This document shows positions 17,096 to 25,867 of a stretch of DNA of 64,000 nt, piece by piece. The notes beneath the pieces were generated by a model. It saw only the letters and a program-made list of their open reading frames with translations. It was not told the origin of the DNA and ran no database searches. Origin of the DNA: AV40 sp963817335 (GTDB taxonomy: Bacteria; Verrucomicrobiota; Verrucomicrobiia; Chthoniobacterales; UBA10450); assembly GCA_963817335.1 (NCBI GenBank), contig CAWFNX010000005.1, positions 1-64,000 of the forward strand, written 5' to 3'. Position 1 is the first letter of the stretch. Each line of letters opens with the position of its first letter. Both the position numbers and the translations under genes were made by a program.

Positions 17096-17542
17096 ATGAA
17101 AAATGGAATCGCCAAGCTACTCATTTTAATTTTGATCTGCGGCAGCGCGCTGACGCAGTCATCTTTGCTCGCTGCCACAGTGCCTGCCGGTACGCCAATC
17201 GTTGTCCGGACCAACGGCGCGATCTCGACCCATGCCACGCCCGGCCGACACTTCACCGCAACTCTCGATCAAGACGTTGGCGGGTTGCGCGCGGGAACTA
17301 AGGTCACCGGATTGATCCAAGCGTCGCGTGGGTCGCGTTCCACGACTTCCTCTTCGCCCCTCACTTTAGTTCTGACCGGCGTGTCTTCTGACGGAAAGAT
17401 GGTCTCGATCAAAACAAGCCCGATGCATCCAGAAGGTGCGCACACCACTAGCACAAGACGAGGCAGCTTCAGCTTTGGTGAAGATACTTTTCCGGCGGGA
17501 ACACGACTGGAATTCCGCCTTTCACAGCCGGCCAATCTATGA
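17096..17542 (+). CDS. Small exported protein heading RND efflux operon
   Basis: About 148 residues. A signal peptide (LLILILICGSALTQSSLLAA) is followed by a beta-rich domain (VPAGTPIVVRTNGAISTH, GLRAGTKVTGLIQAS, FPAGTRLEFRLSQP). The repeated PAGT phrases recall the small SH3-like or TrbI-like exported proteins, but I cannot assign a family. The ATG at 17096 has AAGGAG eight bases upstream. Its stop overlaps the ATG of the efflux adaptor (17539), and a box lies 55 bp upstream, so this is probably the first gene of a three-gene efflux operon. Confidence 0.65.
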   Translation: MKNGIAKLLILILICGSALTQSSLLAATVPAGTPIVVRTNGAISTHATPGRHFTATLDQDVGGLRAGTKVTGLIQASRGSRSTTSSSPLTLVLTGVSSDGKMVSIKTSPMHPEGAHTTSTRRGSFSFGEDTFPAGTRLEFRLSQPANL

Positions 17543-18726
17543 ACTCGCGAAACCTGTTTGTTACCGGCTGGGCATTGATCGCGGTCGCCGTCGTTTTCGG
17601 ATCGAACGGCTGCAGTAAAGAAGAAACTGTCGCCGCTGCACCGCCGGAAGTTCTGGTGATGCCGGCAGCGACGCGTGATGTTCCGGTTTATCGCGAGTGG
17701 ATCGGAACAATCGACGGTTCAGAGAACGCCGAGATTCGCGCCCGGGTAACCGGTTACCTGGTCAAACGAGACTACAGCGAAGGTTCGCTTGTTAAGAAGG
17801 ACACTCTTCTTTTCGAAATTGACCCACGGCCTTCCGAAGCCGCGCTGGCTCAGGCCAAAAGCCAGTTGGAGCAAGGCAAAGCTGTCAAACTTGCTGCCAT
17901 CGCCGAAAGGGAACGAAGCGACAAGCTTTTCGCGCAACATGTGATTTCCGAACAGGAGCACACCAATAAAACGCAGCTTGCTGAAGCGAACATCGCCAAA
18001 GTTGACGCCTTGCAAGCCGCGGTGGACGACGCGCAGCTGAACTTGAACTTTTGCAAGGTGATTGCGCCGGTCGACGGAATTGTGGGCCTGGCCAAGGCGC
18101 AAGTAGGCGATCTGGTTGGAACTGGCAGCAACGTCGTGCTGACCAACATTTCAACGCTGGATCCGGCCAAAATTCAATTTCCGGTCAGCGAAGCGGACTA
18201 CTTGGCGGCGAATCAACGCGTGCAGGAGACGCTGAACAAACCAATCGATCAGCGGGCCGAGAACATCGACCTAATTCTCGCGGATGGATCGACCTTTTCT
18301 CAGAAGGCAAAGCTGCAATCAGTGGACCGCCAGGTCCAGGCTTCTACCGGAACAATTTTGGTCACGGCTCTGGTCAAAAACCCCGGTTGTATTCTGCGCC
18401 CCGGATTCTACGCGCGTGCGCGGATTGTTGCTAATGTTCTCAAAGATGCGGTCGTTGTTCCGCAGCGCGCTGTCTCGGAGATCCAGGGCGCGTATCAACT
18501 GGGAATCATCGGCTCGGATGAAAAGGCAGAAATCCGCCCAGTTAAAGTTGGTCCCCGGACGGGAAGCGATTGGGTAATTACGTCAGGATTGAAACCCGGC
18601 GAAAAAGTTGTTGTCGAAGGTTTACAGAAAATCAGAGCCGGTGCACAGGTGATCGCGAAACCCTGGACACCGCCGGCAGACAAGACCGTGGCCGCAAATA
18701 CCGCGGCGCAGACGGAATCGAAATAA
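17539..18726 (+). CDS. RND efflux periplasmic adaptor (MFP) lipoprotein
   Basis: 395 residues. The N-terminus carries a lipobox-like VFGSNGCSKE. The order barrel-lipoyl-hairpin-lipoyl-barrel of AcrA/MexA adaptors is clear: GTIDGSENAEIRARVTGYL, an alpha-hairpin at about 95-165, then CKVIAPVDGIVGLAKAQVGD. The C-terminal RPGFYARARIV and GLQKIRAGAQVIAK complete it. It links the inner-membrane pump encoded next to an outer-membrane channel; no TolC-like gene is in the cluster. Spacing to the pump gene is 6 bp. Confidence 0.93.
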   Translation: MNSRNLFVTGWALIAVAVVFGSNGCSKEETVAAAPPEVLVMPAATRDVPVYREWIGTIDGSENAEIRARVTGYLVKRDYSEGSLVKKDTLLFEIDPRPSEAALAQAKSQLEQGKAVKLAAIAERERSDKLFAQHVISEQEHTNKTQLAEANIAKVDALQAAVDDAQLNLNFCKVIAPVDGIVGLAKAQVGDLVGTGSNVVLTNISTLDPAKIQFPVSEADYLAANQRVQETLNKPIDQRAENIDLILADGSTFSQKAKLQSVDRQVQASTGTILVTALVKNPGCILRPGFYARARIVANVLKDAVVVPQRAVSEIQGAYQLGIIGSDEKAEIRPVKVGPRTGSDWVITSGLKPGEKVVVEGLQKIRAGAQVIAKPWTPPADKTVAANTAAQTESK

Positions 18727-18732
18727 GGCACC

Positions 18733-21700
18733 GTGGCCAAGTTTTTCATTAATCGCCCCATCGTCGCGATCGTGATTTCGATCGTGATGACAATCGTCGG
18801 CGTCATCACCTATCTGCGCCTGCCCGTGGCGCAGTTCCCCGACATTGTGCCGCCGGAAATCCAAGTTAAGACGACTTATACCGGCGCCGACGCCCTCACT
18901 GTAGAACAATCCGTCGCCACTCCGATTGAGCAACAAATGAGCGGCGTCGACAACATGAACTACATGCAGTCGGTCAACGGCAACGATGGCACCCTCAAGC
19001 TCACCGTTAACTTCGAAGTCGGAACCGACGTCAACACCGACCAGATCCTTTCCCAGATGCGGAGCAACCAGGCCTCGTCACAACTGCCCCAAGACGTGAA
19101 CAAGTTCGGCGTGACGGTTGCAAAATCTACGTCATCGCCGCTGATCATGTTCGCGCTTTATTCGCCGAAAGGGACCTACGACAACATCTTCCTGGCCAAC
19201 TACGCGAACATCAACCTTAACGATGAGTTCACTCGGGTAAAAGGCATCGCCAGCGTCTCGGTTTTCGGCGCGGGCCAGTATGCGATGCGCATCTGGGTCA
19301 GACCCGATCAGCTGGCCAAACTTGGCCTGACAATTCCGGAAATCATTTCTGCAGTTAACGCCCAGAACGCTGTAAATCCCGCCGGCACAGTCGGTGGTGA
19401 GCCGGTGCCAAAAGGCCAGGAGTTCACCTATGCGGTGCGGGCTCAGGGACGATTGCAAACCGCGGAAGAGTTCGGCGAGATCGTCGTGCGCTCCAATCCC
19501 GACGGCTCGATGGTGCGCGTGAAAGATGTCGGGCGAATCGAGCTCGGCGGTCAAAACTACGCGCTGTCCGGCCGACTCAACGGCAAACCCGCTGCCCTCG
19601 TCGCGCTTTATCAGCTGCCTGGAACCAACGCGATCGCAGCTGCCGACGGCGCAAAGAAAAGAATCAAGGAACTGGCCGAGAAATTTCCCGCCGATCTCGA
19701 TTACGTGGTTTGTCTCGACACTACCCTCGCAGTCACTGAAGGCATGGTGGAGATCCAACACACGCTGATGGAAGCGTTGCTCCTCGTCATCATTGTCGTC
19801 TTCATTTTTCTCCAAGGCTGGCGCGCTACTCTTATTCCTTTGCTCGCGGTGCCGGTCTCCCTTATCAGCACCTTCGCGCTTTTTCCGATGTTCGGTTTCA
19901 CCGTGAACACGCTCTCGCTCTTCGGTCTCGTGCTGGCGATCGGTCTGGTGGTCGATGATGCGATTGTCGTGGTGGAAGCGGTCGAACATCACATCGAACA
20001 TGGCCTGTCGCCGCGCGAGGCTACCCTTAAAGCAATGGAAGAAGTGAGTGGGCCAGTCATCGCCATTGCGATAGTGCTGGCCGCCGTTTTCATTCCCACG
20101 GCTTTTGTTCCAGGCATCACCGGCAGGTTGTATCAACAGTTCGCCGTGACCATTGCGGTATCGATGCTGATCTCGGCATTTAACGCGCTCACGCTGTCGC
20201 CCGCGCTCTCAGCGATGCTTCTAAGGCCGAAAAAGAAAGGTAAGGGTTTGCTCCAAAGATTTTACAATTGGTTCAACCGAATCTTCGGCATTGCCACGGA
20301 CAAATTTACCACGACCTGCCATTTCCTTATTCGCAAGTCGCTGATCGCCGTTATCATCCTCGCGGGCTTCCTCGTTCTGGCCGGAATGTTCGGGAAGGCC
20401 GTTCCGGGGAGCTTTTTACCGGACGAAGACCAAGGTTATTTCTTTGCCCAGGTCATCCTGCCCGATTCGGCGTCTCTTCAGAGGACCGATGAGGTGATGA
20501 AGCAGTGCGAAGAAATTTTGAAGCAGACTCCGGGCATTGAGTACTACTCCACCGTTAACGGGCTGAATTTTCTCAGCGGCGTTAATACCACCTACAGCGG
20601 CATCTTTTTCATTTCGCTAAAGGAATGGAAGGAGCGCAAGGCTCCCGAGGAGCAATACCAAGCAATCCTTAAACACGTGAACGCCGCGTTTTCCAAAATC
20701 GCGGCCGCGCGCGCCTTCGCCTTTTCGCCACCGGCCATTCCCGGAATTGGCACGAGCAGTGGTGTGACCTTCATGTTGCAGGACCGCTCGGGCAAGGACG
20801 TCACTTTTTTGGCGGAGCAGGTCTCAAAGTTTGTGGCCGCGGCGCGGGAGCGAAAAGAACTCGCCGGAGTGACCCCAATGTTCTCGCCTTATGTCCCGCA
20901 AATCTTTCTGAACGTCGACAGGGAAAAGGTGCTCAAGCAGAACATGAACCTTAGTGACGTATATCAAACCCTTCAAACGTTCATGGGCAGTTATTTCGTC
21001 AACTACTTCAACCGATTCGGACGGCAATGGCAGGTCTTTATCCAGGCCGAAGGCGATTATCGCACGAGCATCGACCAGGTCGGACAGTTTTTCGTGAAGA
21101 ACCGGGACGGCAAGATGGTGCCGCTTAGTGCCATAACGAATTCCAAACCGATTAGCGGTCCAGAATTCACGATGCGTTACAATCTTTATCGCTCCGCGCA
21201 AATCAATGCTACCGCTGCCAGCGGCTATAGTTCGGCCCAGGCAATGAAGGCGATGGAGGAAGTTTTCAAGGCGACCATGCCCAACGAAATGGGTTTTGCT
21301 TACATGGGTATGAGCTATCAGGAAAAGCGAGCGCAGGAAGGTGTTTCAGCAAGTGTCATCTTTGCCTTCTCGCTGCTGTTCGTTTTCCTCGTCTTGGCGG
21401 CGCAATACGAAAGCTGGTCGCTGCCGTTTAGCGTGCTACTCAGTTTGCCGATCGCTATTTGGGGTGCGTTCGCCGCGCTGATAATTGGGCACTATGAACT
21501 CAACGTCTACGCGCAGATTGGTCTTGTCATGCTCATTGGTCTCTCTGCCAAAAACGCGATTCTAATCGTTGAGTTCGCCAAGATGAAGCATGAGCAGGGT
21601 CTCGGCCTAATCGAAGCCGCTCTCGAGGGAGCCAAATTACGTCTTCGGCCGATTCTGATGACGTCCTTCGCGTTCATCTTGGGTTGCGTGCCGCTCGCCA

Positions 21701-21903
21701 CCGCTACCGGGGCCGGCGCCCTATCGCGCCAGGTCATGGGCTACGTTGTCATCGGCGGAATGCTGGCGGCAAGCTTCATTGCCATCTTCCTGATTCCGGT
21801 CCTCTTTTATCTCGTCGAACGGCTCACCGGAGGTAAGAAACACGCGACCGAACCTCCTGCCGGGCCTGAGCCGGTGGCGGTTCCCGTGCCAGCCCTGCAT
21901 TAA
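18733..21903 (+). CDS. RND multidrug efflux transporter (HAE1 family)
   Basis: 1056 residues, full length for AcrB-type pumps, with 12 membrane helices and two large periplasmic loops. Family signatures include MAKFFINRPIVAIVISIVM, the helix-4 proton-relay Asp pair (GLVVDDAIVVVEAVEHH) and helix-10 Lys (GLSAKNAILIVEFAK). It is a drug/proton antiporter that should export hydrophobic or amphiphilic compounds. It starts at GTG 18733. It lacks a partner TolC here and probably uses one encoded elsewhere. Confidence 0.95.
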   Translation: MAKFFINRPIVAIVISIVMTIVGVITYLRLPVAQFPDIVPPEIQVKTTYTGADALTVEQSVATPIEQQMSGVDNMNYMQSVNGNDGTLKLTVNFEVGTDVNTDQILSQMRSNQASSQLPQDVNKFGVTVAKSTSSPLIMFALYSPKGTYDNIFLANYANINLNDEFTRVKGIASVSVFGAGQYAMRIWVRPDQLAKLGLTIPEIISAVNAQNAVNPAGTVGGEPVPKGQEFTYAVRAQGRLQTAEEFGEIVVRSNPDGSMVRVKDVGRIELGGQNYALSGRLNGKPAALVALYQLPGTNAIAAADGAKKRIKELAEKFPADLDYVVCLDTTLAVTEGMVEIQHTLMEALLLVIIVVFIFLQGWRATLIPLLAVPVSLISTFALFPMFGFTVNTLSLFGLVLAIGLVVDDAIVVVEAVEHHIEHGLSPREATLKAMEEVSGPVIAIAIVLAAVFIPTAFVPGITGRLYQQFAVTIAVSMLISAFNALTLSPALSAMLLRPKKKGKGLLQRFYNWFNRIFGIATDKFTTTCHFLIRKSLIAVIILAGFLVLAGMFGKAVPGSFLPDEDQGYFFAQVILPDSASLQRTDEVMKQCEEILKQTPGIEYYSTVNGLNFLSGVNTTYSGIFFISLKEWKERKAPEEQYQAILKHVNAAFSKIAAARAFAFSPPAIPGIGTSSGVTFMLQDRSGKDVTFLAEQVSKFVAAARERKELAGVTPMFSPYVPQIFLNVDREKVLKQNMNLSDVYQTLQTFMGSYFVNYFNRFGRQWQVFIQAEGDYRTSIDQVGQFFVKNRDGKMVPLSAITNSKPISGPEFTMRYNLYRSAQINATAASGYSSAQAMKAMEEVFKATMPNEMGFAYMGMSYQEKRAQEGVSASVIFAFSLLFVFLVLAAQYESWSLPFSVLLSLPIAIWGAFAALIIGHYELNVYAQIGLVMLIGLSAKNAILIVEFAKMKHEQGLGLIEAALEGAKLRLRPILMTSFAFILGCVPLATATGAGALSRQVMGYVVIGGMLAASFIAIFLIPVLFYLVERLTGGKKHATEPPAGPEPVAVPVPALH

Positions 21904-21967
21904 CCCCCGCCCCCTCTGTATATATATATGAGTACGTTTCGGAAGACCGACCCTGGAGGATAATCTG

Positions 21968-22360
21968 ATGCGAACAATCACCAACAACTATAGGGACGCC
22001 CAGATTCTGAACCTTGGCTCTGCCGGCCAGGCTGGTCCCTATTTGGTTACCCAAACCGGGGTCGCGCCGAATGCTCAAATTCCTAAAACGCGGATGTTTA
22101 CACTGCGTCCGGATGGACGTTGGGCCGACTTCAATGCCTACGTCTGCCAGGGGAAGCCGGAGGTCCTGGACGAGATTGTCTTTCCCTCCATTCCCAAGGT
22201 GATGGAGACATTTGGAAAACTGTTCGGCCGCCCCCAGGTTGTCGATCTTCCAATCGACGAAGCGGGGCTTCAGGCCTGGATCGAGCGTCAGAAAAACGGC
22301 GATCCGTTAGAAGGGGCTCGGGCGTGGGCCTCTGGTTACAAGGCGCGCCACCGTAGCTAA
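21968..22360 (+). CDS. Hypothetical protein
   Basis: 130 residues, soluble, no signal peptide. It contains TRMFTLRPDGRWADFNAYVC, VFPSIPKVMETFGKLFG and IDEAGLQAWIERQK. I do not recognise the family. A strong GGAGG eight bases before the ATG supports translation. A TATATATATA tract lies upstream at 21921-21928. It sits between the RND pump and the SulP transporter genes. Confidence 0.6.
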   Translation: MRTITNNYRDAQILNLGSAGQAGPYLVTQTGVAPNAQIPKTRMFTLRPDGRWADFNAYVCQGKPEVLDEIVFPSIPKVMETFGKLFGRPQVVDLPIDEAGLQAWIERQKNGDPLEGARAWASGYKARHRS

Positions 22361-22386
22361 CCTGATTGCGCGGAACAATCACCGCC

Positions 22387-24084
22387 ATGACGCGCAGCAA
22401 ACAGGCAGGATGGGCAAAAGTAATTCCATCCGTTTCCTGGTTGCGTGATTACCAGCACAGCTGGTTTCGCCTCGACATTGTCGCCGGGATCACGCTGGCA
22501 GCTTACCTTTTACCGGCCGCATTGGGCGATGCGTCATTGGCCAGCCTTCCGCCTGAGGCCGGACTTTATGCATGTTTGTTCGGCGGACTTGTTTTCTGGT
22601 TGTTTTGCAGCTCGCGGCAAACGTCCATTTCAGTCACATCCGCGATCTCGCTGTTGATCGGCGCCTCGTTAGGCGAGATCTCCGGCGGCGACACGGCGCG
22701 CTTTGGCGCTCTTGCCGCGGGCACCGCCTTGCTCGTGGCGCTCATCGCTTTCATCGCCTGGCTGATCAAAGCGGGCGCGCTGGTCAATTTCATTTCGGAG
22801 AGTGTCATGACTGGATTCAAGTGCGGCGTGGCGCTTTTTCTTGCCAGCACCCAAGTGCCCAAGCTCTTCGGCATTCACGGCTCGCATGGAAGCTTTTGGA
22901 AGAACAGCGGATCTTTTCTTCAACATCTTCAGGAAACCAATCCGGCTTCGCTCCTCATCGGGGGAATCGCGCTGGCCCTGTTGATCGCTGGAAAAATCTT
23001 TCTCAAGAACAAGCCGGTTGCCCTTTTTGTTGTGATTGGCGGGATCATCGCGGCCTCCGCGTTGTCCCTGGAAGCGCGTGGGGTGAAACTTCTCGGCACA
23101 ATACCGGAAGGACTGCCCCCGATTGGGCTCCCCGCCATTTACTGGCATGACCTGAACGAGTTGTTACCGCTGGCTCTTGCCTGCTTTTTGTTGGGTGCCG
23201 TCGAAACCGCGGCAATCGGCCGAATGTTTAGCGCGAAGTCTGGAACAAAGTTTGACGCCAATCAGGAATTCCTCGCTTTGGCTGCATCGAATCTCGCCGC
23301 CGGACTAGGCCGCGGTTTCCCAATCAGCGGCGGCATGTCGCAATCGCTAGTCAACGAAGGCGCAGGTGCGCGCACTCCGCTTTCCCTCGCGCTCGCGGCT
23401 GGAATAATTCTAATTGTCGTTCTGTTTTTCACCCATCTTTTGAGCGCATTGCCCCAGCCGGTTTTGGCAGCCGTGGTGCTCGTGGCCGTTGCCGGCCTGT
23501 TTAAGTTGTCGGTCTTGAAGGAACTTTGGCGCGGAGATCGACCCGAATTTGTCGTCGCCATGGCCGCACTGCTCGGGGTGCTGACTTCCGGTTTGCTGCG
23601 CGGCGTCCTGATCGGCGCCATTCTTTCGCTGGTGCAACTGCTCCGGGCGGCTTCGCGTCCGCATGTTGCCTTTCTCGGCCGTATCCCGGGGTCGCGCCGG
23701 TTTTCGGACCGCGAACGGCATCCCGACAATGAACTGATTCCAGACGTGCTGATTTTTCGGCCGGAATCGGGTCTTGTTTATTTCAACATCGATCACGTCT
23801 GCGAGACGATTTTGAACCGCGTTCAAGTCGATGGGATGTCCACGCGATTGGTGATTCTCGATCTTTCCGCAGCGCCGCGCGTCGATTTGCAAAGTGCTCA
23901 CACGCTTGCGGGCATGGCGGAAGAAATCACGGGCAAAGGAATCCGGTTTCAAGCAGTCGAAGCGCGCTCGTCGGTGCGTGATCGACTGCGCAATCAAGGC
24001 GTCGACACCGAGCTCGGAGGCATAAATCGATTCACCACCGTCGCCGAAGCTGTCGAGACATTTCAAAAACAGAACACGGCCTGA
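22387..24084 (+). CDS. SulP-family anion transporter with STAS domain
   Basis: About 565 residues. The N-terminal two thirds form the SulP (SLC26-like) transport domain (LAAYLLPAALGDASLASLPP, GLYACLFGGLVFWLF, ISGGMSQSLVNEGAGARTPL). The last 120 residues are a cytoplasmic STAS domain (VLIFRPESGLVYFNIDHV, LVILDLSAAPRVDLQSAHTL). Substrates in this family are sulfate, bicarbonate or dicarboxylates; the sequence alone does not choose. The ATG at 22387 is preferred over a TTG at 22366. With the exported carbonic anhydrase nearby, bicarbonate is one possibility only. Confidence 0.9.
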   Translation: MTRSKQAGWAKVIPSVSWLRDYQHSWFRLDIVAGITLAAYLLPAALGDASLASLPPEAGLYACLFGGLVFWLFCSSRQTSISVTSAISLLIGASLGEISGGDTARFGALAAGTALLVALIAFIAWLIKAGALVNFISESVMTGFKCGVALFLASTQVPKLFGIHGSHGSFWKNSGSFLQHLQETNPASLLIGGIALALLIAGKIFLKNKPVALFVVIGGIIAASALSLEARGVKLLGTIPEGLPPIGLPAIYWHDLNELLPLALACFLLGAVETAAIGRMFSAKSGTKFDANQEFLALAASNLAAGLGRGFPISGGMSQSLVNEGAGARTPLSLALAAGIILIVVLFFTHLLSALPQPVLAAVVLVAVAGLFKLSVLKELWRGDRPEFVVAMAALLGVLTSGLLRGVLIGAILSLVQLLRAASRPHVAFLGRIPGSRRFSDRERHPDNELIPDVLIFRPESGLVYFNIDHVCETILNRVQVDGMSTRLVILDLSAAPRVDLQSAHTLAGMAEEITGKGIRFQAVEARSSVRDRLRNQGVDTELGGINRFTTVAEAVETFQKQNTA

Positions 24085-24092
24085 AGATCACC

Positions 24093-24111
24093 ATGAAACC
24101 AAAGTTCATTT
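24093..24111 (+). promoter_or_regulatory. Probable weak palindromic box
   Basis: ATGAAACCAAAGTTCATTT matches the box except at positions 5, 14 and 17. It lies 55 bp before the ATG at 24167, in the usual place. Confidence 0.35.
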
Positions 24112-24166
24112 GCCTTCGGTCGATCGAGTCCGCCGCATTCAGGGCTCCGACCCGTTAGCCTAACGA

Positions 24167-25573
24167 ATGCATACCAAGTCGTACGACTTTGTGGTGATTG
24201 GCGGCGGTCCGGCAGGAATTTCCGGAGCGAATACTGCGGGAATTTTTGGCAAGCGCGTCGCGCTGGTTGAAAAACTTCGCGAGGTCGGCGGCGCTGGAAT
24301 TAACACCGGCACGCTGCCGAGCAAAACCTTGCGCGAAACCGCGCTAGCCCTCTCGGGATTTCGGTCGCGCAAATTGTTTGGCGTGGATCTCTCGCTTCGG
24401 CGAGAAGCGACCGTCGCGGATTTCATGCGGCACAAGGAACACGTCGCTGCTCAGGAACGCCGGCGCAGAGCAGAACAACTGCAGACCTACAAAGTTGAGA
24501 CGTTTCACGGCACGGCCAGCTTTGTCGATCCTAACACGGTGCAGGTTGCCCCTGATACGTTACTGCGCGGCGAGAAAATTCTTATCGCCACCGGTTCGTC
24601 GCCCGTGCGTCCACCGGAATTTCCGCTCGAACATCCTCGGGTTCACGATTCGGACGAAATTCTTGAGATCGGCGTGCTGCCCAAAACTCTGGCGATCGTG
24701 GGCGCGGGCGTGATCGGCGCTGAGTATGCTTCCACGTTTGCTGCGCTTGGCGTTCAAGTGCATCTGATCGACGGTCGCGATTCGCTCCTCGGTTTTCTCG
24801 ATCGCGAGATTTCTGAAAATATCCAGCGCGGGATGACCGCGGCCGGCGTGCATTTTATCTGGAGAGAAAAAGTGACGCGCTGTGACGCGCCGCCTAACGG
24901 CGACGTCACCCTGACGCTTACGTCGGGTGCGACGCTGGTGGTGAACGACGTTCTCGTTGCGGCCGGCCGGCAAAGTAACACGACCGATCTGAACCTGGGC
25001 GCTGCCGGTCTCACGCCGGGTAAACGCGGACTAATCAAAGTGGATGCGCAGGGGCGGACGGATGTTCGGCACATTTTTGCCGCGGGGGATGTGGTCGGCG
25101 CGCCGGCGCTTGCCGCCACCGGGATGGAGCAGGCGCGACTCGCGGCATGCGTTGCTTTCGAAATCCACCAGAAGGAATCGGCGGCGCCCATTCTTCCAAC
25201 GGGCATCTATACAATCCCTGAAGCGAGCATGGCCGGACAGACGGAGGAATCGCTGAAGGAGAAGAACATTCCTTACGTGATCGGCCGCGCACGTTATGCC
25301 GACAATCCACGCGGCCAGATTATTGGCGACGAGCACGGTCTTCTAAAACTCATCTTTCGCCCGGAGGACATGCGGCTGCTCGGCGTGCATGTTGTCGGCG
25401 AACACGCGACCGAACTCGTTCACATCGGCCTCATCGCAATGCTGGCTGGAGTGGGCGCGAGCGTTTTTAATCGGGTCTGCTTCAACTACCCGACTCTCGG
25501 GGATCTATATAAGCACGCGACCTATGAGGCGCTGCTGAAGCGGGATGGCCTCGTTCCGGGCGATAACAAGTAG
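24167..25573 (+). CDS. sthA: Soluble pyridine nucleotide transhydrogenase
   Basis: 468 residues. The FAD/NAD(P) flavoprotein fold is clear: FVVIGGGPAGISGANTAGIF (FAD), LAIVGAGVIGAEYASTF (NAD), and the second FAD motif DVRHIFAAGDVVG. The active-site segment INTGTLPSKTLRE lacks the CxxxxC disulfide of lipoamide dehydrogenases, as in SthA. The dimerisation domain ends with the GVGASVFNRVCFNYPTLGDL region. It moves hydride between NADPH and NAD+ in the cytosol and helps redox balance. It follows the SulP gene by 82 bp with a probable weak box between. Confidence 0.9.
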   Translation: MHTKSYDFVVIGGGPAGISGANTAGIFGKRVALVEKLREVGGAGINTGTLPSKTLRETALALSGFRSRKLFGVDLSLRREATVADFMRHKEHVAAQERRRRAEQLQTYKVETFHGTASFVDPNTVQVAPDTLLRGEKILIATGSSPVRPPEFPLEHPRVHDSDEILEIGVLPKTLAIVGAGVIGAEYASTFAALGVQVHLIDGRDSLLGFLDREISENIQRGMTAAGVHFIWREKVTRCDAPPNGDVTLTLTSGATLVVNDVLVAAGRQSNTTDLNLGAAGLTPGKRGLIKVDAQGRTDVRHIFAAGDVVGAPALAATGMEQARLAACVAFEIHQKESAAPILPTGIYTIPEASMAGQTEESLKEKNIPYVIGRARYADNPRGQIIGDEHGLLKLIFRPEDMRLLGVHVVGEHATELVHIGLIAMLAGVGASVFNRVCFNYPTLGDLYKHATYEALLKRDGLVPGDNK

Positions 25574-25867
25574 TTGAACTATTTCGTGATGATACTGATC
25601 GGGCAGTTCTTTTTTTCCCTTCCGTCCTTAAAGCCTGAGAAGTACGATGGTGGCGTTGTTGCAGCGCTCTCTTGCGCTAAGAATGTTCAGAGCCAAACAG
25701 ATCAGTAAGGCAAGACCTTATGGCTTGCCTTGCAGCCGAAGATTTGCGATACGAGATATCCGCTGTATGAGCGCAGCACAAGGGTTAAGGTGCGCGTGGA
25801 CGAGGCTTTGCCCCGATTGTAGCGTTAATTTTTCTGTTCGCCTCGTCGCTTTATTCAACTTGTTACT
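25574..25867 (+). other. Intergenic region with 8-bp hairpin
   Basis: Between the transhydrogenase and the soluble kinase. It holds a perfect hairpin: AAGGCAAG (25707-25714), 9-base loop, CTTGCCTT (25724-25731). The segment GTAAGGCAAGACCTTATGG (25705-25723) recalls the box in letters but not in spacing. No T-run follows directly, so it is not a classic terminator. No gene is seen. Confidence 0.45.
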